From an uncultured bacterium (GTDB lineage Bacteria; Verrucomicrobiota; Lentisphaeria; Victivallales; UBA1829), in contig CASFTV010000013.1 of NCBI GenBank assembly GCA_949297765.1, positions 26,831-90,830 of the forward strand: a DNA stretch of 64,000 bases. The letters are read 5' to 3'. The notes beneath the pieces were generated by a model. The model saw only the letters and a program-made list of their open reading frames with translations. It was not told the origin of the DNA and did no database searches. Position 1 is the first letter of the stretch; each line of letters starts with the position of its first letter. The position numbers and the translations under genes are program-made. Below are positions 35,851 through 45,336 of the stretch, one piece after another.

Positions 35851-36744
35851 TCAATATAAACTGCTCTGATCCGGTTTAAACGGATCCAGCCAGTAAACAT
35901 AGGTCTGGACGGAGCTGACGTTGTTCGGAATCGGAGCCTTGATCAGTTTCACATGGCCGTCGCAGAATACCGTGGACATGGCAAGTTTATGACGTGCGCC
36001 AAGACCGGACGGTGCGTTGTCCAGATTGATCCAGTTTGCCAGATTTGCGGACTCCACACTGTTCCAGCCATATTCCCGGACCGGATAGCGGGAGTTGCTC
36101 TTCCGGCTGTTGTCCAGCTCCATATAGAGAGGGATCTGAGCCGAATTGTTCCGTTTCAGAAGTGAACTGTTTCGACCGAAATCGCTGGTCTTCATCCACG
36201 ACATCCGGGCGGCGTTCCAGAAATAGCCGGCAACATGCGCATTGACCGCATAACTGATATAGACAAGCGGCGATGCACCGGCATTCCGCACGGGGTCGGG
36301 ATCCGACGGACAAACCAGCAGACTGTTTTTGCTGCGGATATTTGTCGGAATATATTTCATGGAAAAATTGCTGCTGTACGTCGTCATGTAGAAAAGCCAG
36401 CTGGACCCCTGACTCTCAAAATTGCGGTCCAGCATCGGATGGCCGAGACGGTCCGGCGTCGACGGATCCACCGGCGTGAAATACGACGGAGGATACCAGC
36501 CGTCGAAATCACTCGTATACACAAGCGCGGCGGTCCCGCACTGTTTGAGATTATTGAGACAGGAAACGCTCCGCCCCTTCTCCCTCGCTGCTCCGAGAGC
36601 GGAAAGAAGAAGACTGACCAGAATCGCAATAATTGAAATTACAACCAGAAGCTCTATGAGTGTAAATTGCGTGTACAGTCCCCGCCGCGTTCCCAATGCG
36701 GAAGAGGCATCCGTCTCCGACATTTTCTTTCTGCCTTTTTTCAT
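35851..36744 (-). CDS. Pseudopilin (prepilin-type cleavage/methylation protein)
   Basis: 297 residues. [18 protein letters not shown] forms the prepilin helix, with Gln rather than Gly before it. It continues as [22 protein letters not shown] and ends with the H-x9-DG motif in [17 protein letters not shown]. The leader before the cleavage site is long (about 27 residues); an alternative start at 36723 would shorten it to about 20. It lies 39 bases after the GntR/SBP regulator and 14 bases before the LamG-transglutaminase gene. Confidence 0.9.
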   Translation of the reverse strand: MKKGRKKMSETDASSALGTRRGLYTQFTLIELLVVISIIAILVSLLLSALGAAREKGRSVSCLNNLKQCGTAALVYTSDFDGWYPPSYFTPVDPSTPDRLGHPMLDRNFESQGSSWLFYMTTYSSNFSMKYIPTNIRSKNSLLVCPSDPDPVRNAGASPLVYISYAVNAHVAGYFWNAARMSWMKTSDFGRNSSLLKRNNSAQIPLYMELDNSRKSNSRYPVREYGWNSVESANLANWINLDNAPSGLGARHKLAMSTVFCDGHVKLIKAPIPNNVSSVQTYVYWLDPFKPDQSSLY

Positions 36745-36783
36745 TGTCAGCCCTTTTTCTTTTGCGGTTGTCCTTTATGAATC

Positions 36784-38121
36784 TTACCCGGGAATCCCGT
36801 GGATTGCCAGATCATTTTTTATATCTATCAACACTCTCAGAACTGAGGCGAACTCCTGCAGGGCCTCTTCCAGGGGACGCCCCGAACAAAGGATGCGGAT
36901 CATCCCGTAATAGATCAGTTCAGAGAGTTCCGAGGAATCAATGTTGTATTCCGCCGAGATATGCTCCATTTCCCGGAAGAAGACGGCGTCCCTTGCGTCT
37001 TCTTTCCGGAAACTGGCGGCGGCCGCTTTTTTCAGCACGGGAATTCCGTAGGATGCGCTTCCGACAAGATTCTGCACACGGTCGCTCAACATGAACTGCA
37101 CATACTGCTCTGCCAAAGCCTCGTCGATACACTCCCGACGGATGCAGATCAGATCGGTTGCCTGCGCAGTCATGGAGACTCCGCCGGGAATAACCGGAAA
37201 CGGAACGACAGAGAAATCGTCAAAACCGATGGCTCTGCACTTCGAATACAGCTCGCGGTCGCCGACGGCAAATGCGACACGGCCGCTGCTGAAGCCGAGC
37301 CGTTCGCTCTGCATTTCTTTGATATTCAAAACCTTCCGCAGCTGTCGGAGACATTGCATGCCGCGGATCACTCCGGGAGAATCCAGCAGGATCCGGACCT
37401 CTTTTCCGTCGCTCCGGTCAATCAGCTTTCCTCCGGCCCGGAAAATGAAGTTCATCCAGAAATAAGGTGCATCGGAGTAGTTGAACACCGACTCTGCGGG
37501 AAGTTTTCCGCCCAAGATCCGCAGGAAGTCCAGGAACTGCTCCCAAGACCAGCCTTCGACGGGTTCCGGAATTCCGCAGCGTTTCAGGAGAGCTCTGTTG
37601 TAGAACATGACTCTCGGCGAGAAAATGAACGGGATTCCGAAAAGACGCCCGTCCGGCTCCCGGAAGCCTTTGAACGGAGCCTGAAAGCAGTTTTCCTCCT
37701 TCCGCAGTTCCGCCGGGAAGTAGGGGGAGAGATCCAGATACTGTTCCCGATCCTGCTGAATGTAGAACGTCGTCCGCAATTCGAACATGCCGCGCAGGAA
37801 TCCGGAGCAGAAACGCAGACCGGGCAGCGCCTTCTGAAGAAGTCTGCAGAATCCGGGAATCCACGGAAGATCGTTGCGGAAAAGAACCACATGATTATGG
37901 ACCAGGCGGTTCTGCCAGTCATCCCGGACAAAGGTTCCCCGCCGCGGACGGCACATCAAGATGCCGTCCTGTTCCAGCAGAGAGATGGCGCACTGAACCA
38001 TCGGAAATGAGACCTTGTACTTCCTTGCCAGTTCTCTGGCACCGGGAAGTTTGCTTCCGGCGAGGAGTTTTTCCTTCTCAATATCCATCAGGATTCTGTC
38101 GCGAACGCTGTCGTTGGTCAT
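36784..38121 (-). CDS. GntR-type regulator fused to a solute-binding-protein-like domain
   Basis: 445 residues from the ATG at 38121 (AGAGGAG upstream). Residues 1-75 are a GntR winged helix (VRDRILMDIEKEKLLAGSKLPGARELARKYKVSFPMVQCAISLLEQDGILMCRPRRGTFV). The remainder resembles an ABC-type extracellular sugar-binding protein (RLFGIPFIFSPRVMFYNRALLKRCGIPEPVEGWSWEQFLDFLRIL, then AVGDRELYSKCR and EQYVQFMLSDRVQNLVG). There is no signal peptide, so the binding domain is cytoplasmic and probably senses an oligosaccharide. It heads the operon with the pseudopilin, LamG-transglutaminase and beta-helix genes. A dyad in its own -35 box suggests autoregulation. Confidence 0.82.
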   Translation of the reverse strand: MTNDSVRDRILMDIEKEKLLAGSKLPGARELARKYKVSFPMVQCAISLLEQDGILMCRPRRGTFVRDDWQNRLVHNHVVLFRNDLPWIPGFCRLLQKALPGLRFCSGFLRGMFELRTTFYIQQDREQYLDLSPYFPAELRKEENCFQAPFKGFREPDGRLFGIPFIFSPRVMFYNRALLKRCGIPEPVEGWSWEQFLDFLRILGGKLPAESVFNYSDAPYFWMNFIFRAGGKLIDRSDGKEVRILLDSPGVIRGMQCLRQLRKVLNIKEMQSERLGFSSGRVAFAVGDRELYSKCRAIGFDDFSVVPFPVIPGGVSMTAQATDLICIRRECIDEALAEQYVQFMLSDRVQNLVGSASYGIPVLKKAAAASFRKEDARDAVFFREMEHISAEYNIDSSELSELIYYGMIRILCSGRPLEEALQEFASVLRVLIDIKNDLAIHGIPG

Positions 38122-38149
38122 CTCTTCTCCTCTTTCCCTGTCTTCATTA

Positions 38150-38177
38150 ATTATAACACATTTTTTGACTATGTCAA
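38150..38177 (-). promoter_or_regulatory. Consensus sigma-70 promoter of the GntR/SBP regulator operon
   Basis: On the minus strand a perfect TTGACA, 16-base spacer and perfect TATAAT, about 29 bases before the start codon. The -35 box lies inside the dyad TTGACATAGTCAA. Confidence 0.8.
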
Positions 38178-38234
38178 CCCCCTTTTCTCCGAAAAAAGCG
38201 GTTTTTATCAGGGATTTTCTTTCTGACCATGTCA
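38166..38234. promoter_or_regulatory. Two matching TGAC-N3-GTCA operator-like dyads
   Basis: TGACTATGTCA (38166-38176) and TGACCATGTCA (38224-38234) differ at one base and are 58 bases apart. The first covers the -35 box of the regulator promoter, the second lies upstream. Short perfect dyads with a 3-base centre are usual GntR-family operators, and the first gene is a GntR-type regulator, so this is a likely autorepression site pair. Confidence 0.6.
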
Positions 38235-38499
38235 TAGCGGCGATTCTGTTGATGTAAAAGAGGATGACAGGTATTGCGCAATGCCGGAACGGGAGATCGT
38301 CGTCCGATGTATCGGGGAAAGAAAATTCGGATTCCGGTGTACAGACAGCGAACAATCCCGGACAGGGCGGTGGAGAAAAGGAGGAGAGTGCGTCTCTCCC
38401 GGGTCCGGATAATTTTTTATTGGATAAAATGCTCGCTCCTTGATTGGTGATGACAAGGCGCGGAAAGCAGAGCTGATAATCATGCAAAATGGATCATCC

Positions 38500-38712
38500 A
38501 TCAAAATCAAAGAGCATGTCCGCTTGCCGCAGCTTGGGGTCGGAGTTCGGCATTATGTGAATTTTTACAACTGCAGGTGAATTCATTCGGACCTCCAATA
38601 TCGACCGCCGGATGAAGTCTATTTCGGAACTTGTAATCGGCAAACAATGGGATATAGTAACTCAAAGACTTTCACTCCTAATCTTCCTGTAAAAAGTTAT
38701 CCAAACTAAAGG
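38500..38712 (+). mobile_element. Decayed 3' end of an IS3-family element (copy 2)
   Basis: One reading frame gives VGVRHYVNFYNCR, a stop (TGA at 38578), then IHSDLQYRPPDEVYF and a final stop at 38707. This matches the C-terminal end of IS3-type transposases (Y-x-x-FYN-x-x-RPHxxLxYRxPxEVY). The stop and missing upstream domains show it is dead. The run to about 38712 should contain the right terminal repeat. It is related to 3056-3268. Apart from this, 38235-38499 and 38713-38896 show no gene; the latter holds the leader of the AraC-type gene. Confidence 0.62.
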
Positions 38713-38896
38713 AGAAGAGCATTGTTGACTTTTTTGATAATATACGACACCCAAGCAATTAGGAATGCAAACTCCGAGAGAAGCTGAACGGAATTTCGCA
38801 CCTAAAAAAGAGAAAAGCATTTTGGAATTTTCAACAGAAAATATCCAAAAGACCCTTACAGCATCAATCCCATACCTCATGAAATTGAAATAAAAG

Positions 38897-39712
38897 ATGG
38901 GCAAAATATTAAATCAGGGTGAACGACAGTTTTCCGGTTTGAAAACCGTTATCGGTTTTTCCAATGCAATGCAGAACCAGTTATGCTGGGAAAAACATAT
39001 TCTGGATCGTCCGGGAGGACTTCTTTCCATCCGAAGTTCAGGAGAAATTCTCTACCGGGGGAATTCGCTGGTGATTACTCCGGGAGATCTGATTTTGTAC
39101 AAAGGGTTGCCCCTGCATACATTCAAAGGCTATCCGGACTGGAGTTATTACTGGTTTCATGTACCGGAAAATTTTTTTCGGGAAATCTCTAAAATCCCAT
39201 GCAATACGAAGGTTCCCGGTGTTTGGAAAACTCATTTTGAAAAAAGCGTTCTCGGACGGATCCGTTTGGAATTTCAAGAAACGTATTCACTCCAGCTTCT
39301 TCGGCCAACAGGATGGGAAAAACTGATGGATCAATTGCTTCGAGTTATTTTAATTCGGGCAGAAAATGCACTTTATTCCGCACAGTTGTCTGCCGGAGAT
39401 TCCATGCAGTCCATCATTCGGATGATCGGAGAGCGGGGATTTGATCGGAAAGTCGGAGACATTGCCAGGATTTGCGGTATGTCCCGGGCTTCCCTGTTTC
39501 AAAAATTCAGAGAAGAGCTGGGCTGCTCTCCTACGGAATACAGAGACAACTGCATTATTGCCGCCGCAAAACAACTCCTGAGCTCTTCCAGTATGCAGAT
39601 TCAGGAAGTCGCCTGGCATCTCCATTTTCATGACAGCTTCTATTTTTCCAAATTTTTCCGCATGAAAACCGGCCTCACTCCTACGGAATTCCGAAAACGC
39701 AGTCAGGAATGA
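38897..39712 (+). CDS. AraC-family transcriptional regulator
   Basis: 271 residues. The N-terminal cupin-like half includes LLSIRSSGEILYRGNSLVITPGDLILYKGLPLH and a DWSYYWFHVP strand. The C-terminal double helix-turn-helix includes RKVGDIARICGMSRASLFQKFREELG and MQIQEVAWHLHFHDSFYFSKFFRMKTGLTPTEFR. The ribosome-binding site is weak. It converges with the GH127 gene and most likely regulates the GH127/GH5/pseudopilin operon, whose promoter at the far end carries AraC-like direct repeats. Confidence 0.88.
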   Translation: MGKILNQGERQFSGLKTVIGFSNAMQNQLCWEKHILDRPGGLLSIRSSGEILYRGNSLVITPGDLILYKGLPLHTFKGYPDWSYYWFHVPENFFREISKIPCNTKVPGVWKTHFEKSVLGRIRLEFQETYSLQLLRPTGWEKLMDQLLRVILIRAENALYSAQLSAGDSMQSIIRMIGERGFDRKVGDIARICGMSRASLFQKFREELGCSPTEYRDNCIIAAAKQLLSSSSMQIQEVAWHLHFHDSFYFSKFFRMKTGLTPTEFRKRSQE

Positions 39713-39749
39713 ATCTCTTTCCGGATTCCAGAGGGACCAAGGTCTTCTT

Positions 39750-42056
39750 TTATTCTTCAAAAAAAACCTGCAGACGAACTCCCCAGTCCGAAAAGTATTG
39801 GAAGCATCTGTTCCCGGAAGCCACTTTCATTAAAATCCGGTTTTCTCCTTTTCTGACCGGATACTCAAACCGAAGCGGAGCCATGGCCCGGGCTTCATTG
39901 GGGCCTTCATTGTAAAAGACCTCTTCTCCATCAATCCAGCACTGGATTCCGGATGCGACTCCTATCGAAAAAACAGCCACTCCGCTCCGCGGAGAGAAAA
40001 ATACCCCGTACAAATATGCCAGATGCTGTTCATAACATTTGAAGTGAGCGACAAGGTCGCAATACAGATCCGGTCCCATCTGAACGCGCGGCAGAGCCGT
40101 CAGCCGGGCATGCGAAAAATAGCGGGGAGCAAATTCCTGATCCCGCAACGGCAGTTTCCAACTGTAAGGGAATTTCGGTGACGCCCAAATGCTGGTTACC
40201 GGAAGAGAACACCTTTTCACAGCCACGGGGAACGCGGTCAGCCGCAGAAGCGTATTGGCGTATGGAATAAGACGAATCCTGCAGCTCCCTGTTTTGTGGA
40301 AAAAAAGCGGACATTCCGGAGTGAATCTTCCATAGCTCAGGTCATCCCATCCGGAAATTGTTTCAACGGGGATTTCCAGCTCCATGGCAGGGGAGAGAAG
40401 CGGATCCGGTGATTTCAAATATCGGAGAGAAGAATATTCCGAAGGTTCCCGGTGCGGATCCAAAGCATAATTCCAGGCTCCGGCAGGCAGGAATGAATGC
40501 CCGGAAAAACGATCGCTTCGTTCCGCAGAGTCCCGTTCCGGAATCGGGAAGGAAAAAACAACGGAACCGCGCTCCAGCCAGCGCCATTCCCGTTCCCCTC
40601 GCATGCGGAGTTCTGCGGGAAGGAACAGCGTAAGGCGATCTCCATCAAGCCAATTTCTTTGAATGGAGGCAAAAGAGCCTGATTCACAGATTCCGTTTTG
40701 AGTTTCTCCGTTCAAAAGGATTTGTGCACCGGAGCACCATGTCGGAATCCGGAAGGAAAATTTTGTATTCACCGAACCGGATGGAATGCGAAACAGGAAA
40801 TCTATCCGATCTTCAAACGGATAACGGGTGATTTCCTGGATTTCGAACTGTTTGCAGGAAAAACGGCTCGGGCCATACAACGCTGCGACAGGTGCTCCGG
40901 CGGAATCCGTCATCCACATTCGGAGGACATAGTTCGGCATAGCCCGGTTCACATTGCCGGGACAGCACTGCGGCTCATGCTCCGGCGCATACGCCTGATG
41001 ATCCATTGCACCAAGCAGAGAGTGGGTATGGTTGGAATATGGCGTTGCCGTAAATTGATTCACCAGACTGATATATTGCGTCCCGGTAAAGTCCCTGGTA
41101 ACGGCACCGGGCAGAGCATTGAATGCGATTTTTTCCATCCGATCCGCATACTCCACTTTCCCGGTTGCCTGCAGGAAGTAGCTCAGAGACCAGAGCAGAT
41201 CGCTGATACAGCAAATTTCAAATCCCTGGTATGGATCCCGCCCGGAGAGATGTTCATTGCACGAAAAGATGCCAACCGCCTGTTCATGATCGATCATTGC
41301 CTGATGCAAGCCGTTTTCAGCCGCTTCCAGATAGTGCTGTTTCCCGGAAAACAGGAAAAGAAGAACTGGAATTTTCACCATTTCACAGAATGTTACGCCA
41401 TGAAGATTCAGTTTCTTTCCGGAGCGGAGGTCGGATTCTGTAAGGACTTCCCGGTTTTCACTCCGAACTGCCTGGAAGTTGAAGAGCTCCCAGGCTTTTT
41501 CCGCCTTCTCCAGAAGGGAACGGTCGCCGGTCCATCCATAAACGTGGAGAACGCCCTCAATATTAACCGGGTTCCGGCCGACTTTCGCAAGAGTTTCCAG
41601 AGGAATGGCCTGATAATGCCGGTGAAACGCTTCAATCACTTCGGCACTGCCCGTTGCTTCCACCCATGCCAAGGCCATCCGGAAGAAAACCGCCATTGGC
41701 CATTCACTTTCAGCGCAGGGGCTTCGGGCAAGCAGCCCGGAAGAATCGGCATGATCCAGGACATACCGCAGATTCGCCGAACAAAGCTCCTGCAGTTCCG
41801 GAGCATGAATAAGGCAGGAAAGACGGAAAAGTCCGTCCAATAGATAGGCTGTCTGCTCGTACGCCCACCAGAGCGGTCCATCGGAGCGTTCGATTTCTCC
41901 CGCCCAGAGACAGGAATCAAACGGATAGTGCATTCGTTTATAGTGACCGCTCAGCCCCTCGCGCTGGCGTTCCAGGAACTCTTTCAAAAAGCCTTCCGGA
42001 TAAATCTGTCCGATGCCAGGGAAATGATAGCGTGAACAGGAATGAACGTTCCACAT
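39750..42056 (-). CDS. GH127-like beta-L-arabinofuranosidase (DUF1680)
   Basis: 768 residues, no signal peptide, so probably cytoplasmic. The N-terminal (alpha/alpha)6-barrel region includes PLWWAYEQTAYLLDGLFRLS. Glu280 and Cys282 (GFEICC) and the pair Cys364-Cys365 (QCCPGNVNR) reproduce the E-x-C ... CC signature of GH127 enzymes, in which one Cys is the nucleophile and the others bind zinc. C-terminal beta-sandwich domains follow. The family releases L-arabinofuranose from arabinan or arabinogalactan-type side chains. It is the last gene of the operon with the secreted GH5-like enzyme and would process imported products. Confidence 0.85.
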   Translation of the reverse strand: MWNVHSCSRYHFPGIGQIYPEGFLKEFLERQREGLSGHYKRMHYPFDSCLWAGEIERSDGPLWWAYEQTAYLLDGLFRLSCLIHAPELQELCSANLRYVLDHADSSGLLARSPCAESEWPMAVFFRMALAWVEATGSAEVIEAFHRHYQAIPLETLAKVGRNPVNIEGVLHVYGWTGDRSLLEKAEKAWELFNFQAVRSENREVLTESDLRSGKKLNLHGVTFCEMVKIPVLLFLFSGKQHYLEAAENGLHQAMIDHEQAVGIFSCNEHLSGRDPYQGFEICCISDLLWSLSYFLQATGKVEYADRMEKIAFNALPGAVTRDFTGTQYISLVNQFTATPYSNHTHSLLGAMDHQAYAPEHEPQCCPGNVNRAMPNYVLRMWMTDSAGAPVAALYGPSRFSCKQFEIQEITRYPFEDRIDFLFRIPSGSVNTKFSFRIPTWCSGAQILLNGETQNGICESGSFASIQRNWLDGDRLTLFLPAELRMRGEREWRWLERGSVVFSFPIPERDSAERSDRFSGHSFLPAGAWNYALDPHREPSEYSSLRYLKSPDPLLSPAMELEIPVETISGWDDLSYGRFTPECPLFFHKTGSCRIRLIPYANTLLRLTAFPVAVKRCSLPVTSIWASPKFPYSWKLPLRDQEFAPRYFSHARLTALPRVQMGPDLYCDLVAHFKCYEQHLAYLYGVFFSPRSGVAVFSIGVASGIQCWIDGEEVFYNEGPNEARAMAPLRFEYPVRKGENRILMKVASGNRCFQYFSDWGVRLQVFFEE

Positions 42057-42110
42057 GGGACAACTCCTTTTAAGCCACTCTCTTTCTTGGTTCAGAGAAG
42101 AATTTGTTTT

Positions 42111-43742
42111 TTATTTCCGGCTGTCAGAACGGTTTTTCTGAAAATATCTCTGAATAACCTTCATTCGATCAGTTGGTTTTTCAGCCGGGTCGGGTGCGGG
42201 GTATGCACTCGGATATTCCAGACTCCAATTGAGCCATTCCCGATAGCAGTGATATGCCCAGTCCCACCCCAATTCTTCAAAGATGGAGCAAAGATCATCC
42301 AAATACTGCGCTCCACCCGGCGCCCAGCGGATTACGGAAAATTCCCCGCAATAAATTCTGGCTCCGTACTTCTTCTGAAAACGAACGACGGCGTCGAGCT
42401 GTTTCTTCAGGACGCTCCGGTTGTAAACGGAATCGCCGATCTTTCCCGGATAGGAGAAAAACTTGCCTTCCTTGATTCTTGCAATGCTGTCGCCGACACC
42501 CTGATGAGTGTACTCATACGGAATGTACATGTGAACTTCATACCCGATATTTTTCAGAGGAAGCGGTTTCAGATATGAAAACGCATGTGCGCTGTCCCAG
42601 TCATTGGCCGCGATATAGATCATTCGTTCAGGATCTTCTTCGCGAATGGCTTTTGCCGCAAGATACTGACAGAACAGATAGTTGTAGGGAACTTCTCCTA
42701 TTTGAGTCGGCTCGTTCATTACGCTGTATCCGTAAACCGCCGGATATTGTTTCAGCCGACGGGCGATTTTTCTCCAGATCCGGACATAGGCATCCAGAAG
42801 TTTCTGGTCGAAATAAAGGCGGAAATTGAGAGCGCCATGTTCTTTTTCCGACTGTTGAGCATCCGTGATTCCCAGCTTGAGAGGATTGGAATAACGTCCT
42901 CCTGGAAGCGCTCCAAGGACTGGAATGACGCGAATTCCGAGCTTCTCATAAAGCGGCAGTAGTTTTTCCAATTTTTCCAGGGCCTGTTCCAAGCTTCTCT
43001 CCATTACACGAAAGTCGGAATTCAACGCATCATAGAAGAGCCACCAGCGAAAAACATTTCCGCCGAGAGCGGCAAAATCGCGTGCATCTTTTTCATTTGT
43101 GCAGGGAATGCCGTCACTTCCGCTAATGCAACCGGCGCCACGCAGGCGAGGAGTGTTTTTTATGTTTTCAGTATATTCGCAACGAAAGTTTTTCGGTATT
43201 TTGAACGGAACCGGAAATAAGTCCTTCTCTTCCAGACGAAGATTGCGAATCCTGACAATTCCTGTGTTGTACTGAAGCCCGACCAGCAGCGTATTTTTTG
43301 ATTCAGCAAAGGGAACAAACATGGTCAGAAACTGCTTCTTCCACGATTGCGATCCCCAGAAAGCAAACGATGAGCTGATATATCGGACTCCTTCCGAAGT
43401 GCGGTGGCATACCATGATTTTGGCACTCCGGAAGGTCTCTTTCCGGGCAGGAACCTGATCAACTTCAATTTCTGCGGAAAGAACGATCTGTCTCCCGCGA
43501 TAGGCGGACAGATCAAGCGTCCGGGATCCACCGTAAGTCGTATTGACAACTTCGGTCCAGCTGGGAATATTCACCTTGAGGACAGGAGAACCGTCTTCCC
43601 CTTTTTCCCATGATGTGTACTGACTCAGTTCCCATTTTGAATTATCCGAATCACCGGGAAAAAACGGTGGGACGGTTTCAGAAGGATTCATTGCCGCAGC
43701 CGACAGAATCATGGAAAGGAAAAGTGCAAATATTCTTTTCAT
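42111..43742 (-). CDS. Secreted GH5-like endo-glycanase
   Basis: 543 residues from the ATG at 43742 (AGGAA upstream), with a signal peptide (KRIFALFLSMILSAAAM). Residues about 20-180 are a beta-sandwich resembling a carbohydrate-binding module. The (beta/alpha)8 barrel follows, with acid/base Glu344 in YSVMNEPTQ and nucleophile Glu467 in IYCGEFSV, the normal GH5 pair; GNVFRWWLFYD is the usual GH5 start. The C-terminus is short and basic. It lies between the pseudopilin gene and the GH127 gene. Endo-mannanase or arabinoxylanase-type activity is plausible but not provable here. Confidence 0.85.
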   Translation of the reverse strand: MKRIFALFLSMILSAAAMNPSETVPPFFPGDSDNSKWELSQYTSWEKGEDGSPVLKVNIPSWTEVVNTTYGGSRTLDLSAYRGRQIVLSAEIEVDQVPARKETFRSAKIMVCHRTSEGVRYISSSFAFWGSQSWKKQFLTMFVPFAESKNTLLVGLQYNTGIVRIRNLRLEEKDLFPVPFKIPKNFRCEYTENIKNTPRLRGAGCISGSDGIPCTNEKDARDFAALGGNVFRWWLFYDALNSDFRVMERSLEQALEKLEKLLPLYEKLGIRVIPVLGALPGGRYSNPLKLGITDAQQSEKEHGALNFRLYFDQKLLDAYVRIWRKIARRLKQYPAVYGYSVMNEPTQIGEVPYNYLFCQYLAAKAIREEDPERMIYIAANDWDSAHAFSYLKPLPLKNIGYEVHMYIPYEYTHQGVGDSIARIKEGKFFSYPGKIGDSVYNRSVLKKQLDAVVRFQKKYGARIYCGEFSVIRWAPGGAQYLDDLCSIFEELGWDWAYHCYREWLNWSLEYPSAYPAPDPAEKPTDRMKVIQRYFQKNRSDSRK

Positions 43743-43792
43743 AATAATTCCTGTTTTGAATTTGATGGTTTGAAATCTGAAATTGTTGTCCT

Positions 43793-44524
43793 TCATTGCC
43801 GCAGCAGCATTGTAACATACGCAAAGTTGCCGGCCTGATTCATTTCACCGGAATGAGCCGGAAAAATGGATTTGTACCCCCGAACGGGAATATAAGAGAC
43901 ATCGCTTCCGTCTGCACGCTCAAGGATCCGCATATTTTCTGTTGCCACACTGCCGTCCAGACGAGTAATGTTAAGGCAGAAATTTTTATGCCGGGCATAC
44001 CAGCCACTCCATTGAATCATTCCCCAGGTGGATGAACAGTTGTAGACATCCATGAAGAACACTGTCCGGGATGGATTTTTTACCGAACCGGTTTTCCAAT
44101 ACTGATTGACCGTATCCTCCAGATTCTCACAATAGCTGATCCCTCGAACGGGCGCATAGTTCATCCACTCTCCGACCCCGCTTCCGAAAGAGGAAATCTT
44201 TCCCGACGGACACCCCAGAATCCCAACCTTTGCAGACGCGTTCTCCGGAAGCGGAAGATAGGACTCCAGAAATCCCGTATCGCGATCAAACCACCGCTGC
44301 ACTCCAATCTGAGCAGGAAGAATATAATCGCCATTATCCGTTGAATACTGGATTCCGGCAAGACCGATCTGACGAAGATTGGATACACAAGAAATGGTTT
44401 GAGCGCTTTCCCGTACGGTTTTCAGTACCGGAAGCAGGAGGCCGGCAAGAATAGCGATGATCGCAATTACAACCAACAGTTCTATAAGAGAAAAAAGGTT
44501 TTGAGATCTGGATTTCTCCTGCAT
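43793..44524 (-). CDS. Pseudopilin (prepilin-type cleavage/methylation protein)
   Basis: 244 residues from the ATG at 44524 with AGGAGAAAA upstream. [18 protein letters not shown] is the prepilin segment, with Leu in the Gly(-1) position. [24 protein letters not shown] follows, and near the C-terminus [16 protein letters not shown] carries the H-x10-DG motif. It lies between the secreted protein at 44550 and the GH5 gene. Confidence 0.9.
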   Translation of the reverse strand: MQEKSRSQNLFSLIELLVVIAIIAILAGLLLPVLKTVRESAQTISCVSNLRQIGLAGIQYSTDNGDYILPAQIGVQRWFDRDTGFLESYLPLPENASAKVGILGCPSGKISSFGSGVGEWMNYAPVRGISYCENLEDTVNQYWKTGSVKNPSRTVFFMDVYNCSSTWGMIQWSGWYARHKNFCLNITRLDGSVATENMRILERADGSDVSYIPVRGYKSIFPAHSGEMNQAGNFAYVTMLLRQ

Positions 44525-44549
44525 AATTTTCTCCTGGAATTTTTTGTAT

Positions 44550-45104
44550 TTATTTGTTCTCAAAGAGAACCTTCTGAATGCGGACAACTCCTTTTTCGGT
44601 AAAGTCACAACGGCAGAAAAGGGTTTTCATCGCAGGGAACGTGGCTTGCAAAGAATCTGTCTGAAGTTTACCGCTGAACGGAACATGTTTTTCAAAAAAG
44701 GTATGTTTCCCTTTTTCCGAAATTCCCTCCATGTATAGGATTGCAGAAGTTCCGGAAGGCCCTTGAAAAGTAATTGTCATCGTTTTATTTCCTGCTTTCA
44801 GATTCTCCGCCGATGAGGTCTTTGAAATAAAGTTAATGGTGATCTTTCTGGCCCCGGCCTGCAATGCCGCGCTGGGATCCAGAAGCAGAACATCCCCTTC
44901 CACCCGGGGATGCAGCTCGTCCAGGAATTTTGAAGTCGGTTCCGTGTAAAAACGGAAAATGCAGGATGGCAATTCCTTTGAAGACCCGGCAATGGAATCG
45001 GGATTCCGCTGAAATACAAGGTCGGAAGGGATCGTAAAAAGATCTTGAGCTAGTAAAGAAGTTCCCATACACAAAACGATTGTCTGAAGTAAAAAACTTT
45101 TCAT
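44550..45104 (-). CDS. Small secreted protein of unknown function
   Basis: 184 residues with a signal peptide ([19 protein letters not shown]) and a beta-rich body that looks like a single jelly-roll or sandwich domain ([45 protein letters not shown]). It starts at an ATG with AAGGAG upstream and is the first gene of the operon, 25 bases before the pseudopilin. It may be a carbohydrate-binding domain or a pseudopilus accessory; no family recognised. Confidence 0.7.
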   Translation of the reverse strand: MKSFLLQTIVLCMGTSLLAQDLFTIPSDLVFQRNPDSIAGSSKELPSCIFRFYTEPTSKFLDELHPRVEGDVLLLDPSAALQAGARKITINFISKTSSAENLKAGNKTMTITFQGPSGTSAILYMEGISEKGKHTFFEKHVPFSGKLQTDSLQATFPAMKTLFCRCDFTEKGVVRIQKVLFENK

Positions 45105-45166
45105 GGCTCCTTTTCCTTTCTGATTGGTTATTGTCCGGATGCAAGATTGGCTTTTTCTTTAATAAA

Positions 45167-45194
45167 ATTATACAGAGAAAAGGAGAAAAGTAAA
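45167..45194 (-). promoter_or_regulatory. Promoter of the secreted protein/pseudopilin/GH5/GH127 operon
   Basis: On the minus strand TTTACT, 16 bases, perfect TATAAT. The weak -35 with direct repeats immediately upstream fits activator-dependent transcription. Confidence 0.55.
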
Positions 45195-45196
45195 TG

Positions 45197-45231
45197 GAAA
45201 ATCGTCTGAAATAAATAGAAAATCGTCTGAA
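45197..45231. promoter_or_regulatory. Two 14-base direct repeats spaced 21 bases: AraC-type operator
   Basis: GAAAATCGTCTGAA occurs at 45197-45210 and again at 45218-45231, exactly 21 bases apart, just upstream of the -35 box. Same-face direct repeats two helical turns apart are the classic layout of AraC-family activator half-sites. The AraC-type gene at 38897 or the IclR gene at 45843 are the candidate binders. Confidence 0.6.
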
Positions 45232-45336
45232 TTCATACAAACAGAAAGCGAAATCACCTCAAACGAATGGAATCTGCGAGAGATTTTATAAAACAATTCT
45301 CTCGGAATTCTATCAACTTGCTTTTCGGAAAAAGAT

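Noticed and set aside
38662..38904. 80-codon minus-strand frame upstream of the AraC gene
   Set aside because: Overlaps the IS3 remnant and the AraC leader; no ribosome-binding site or motif.
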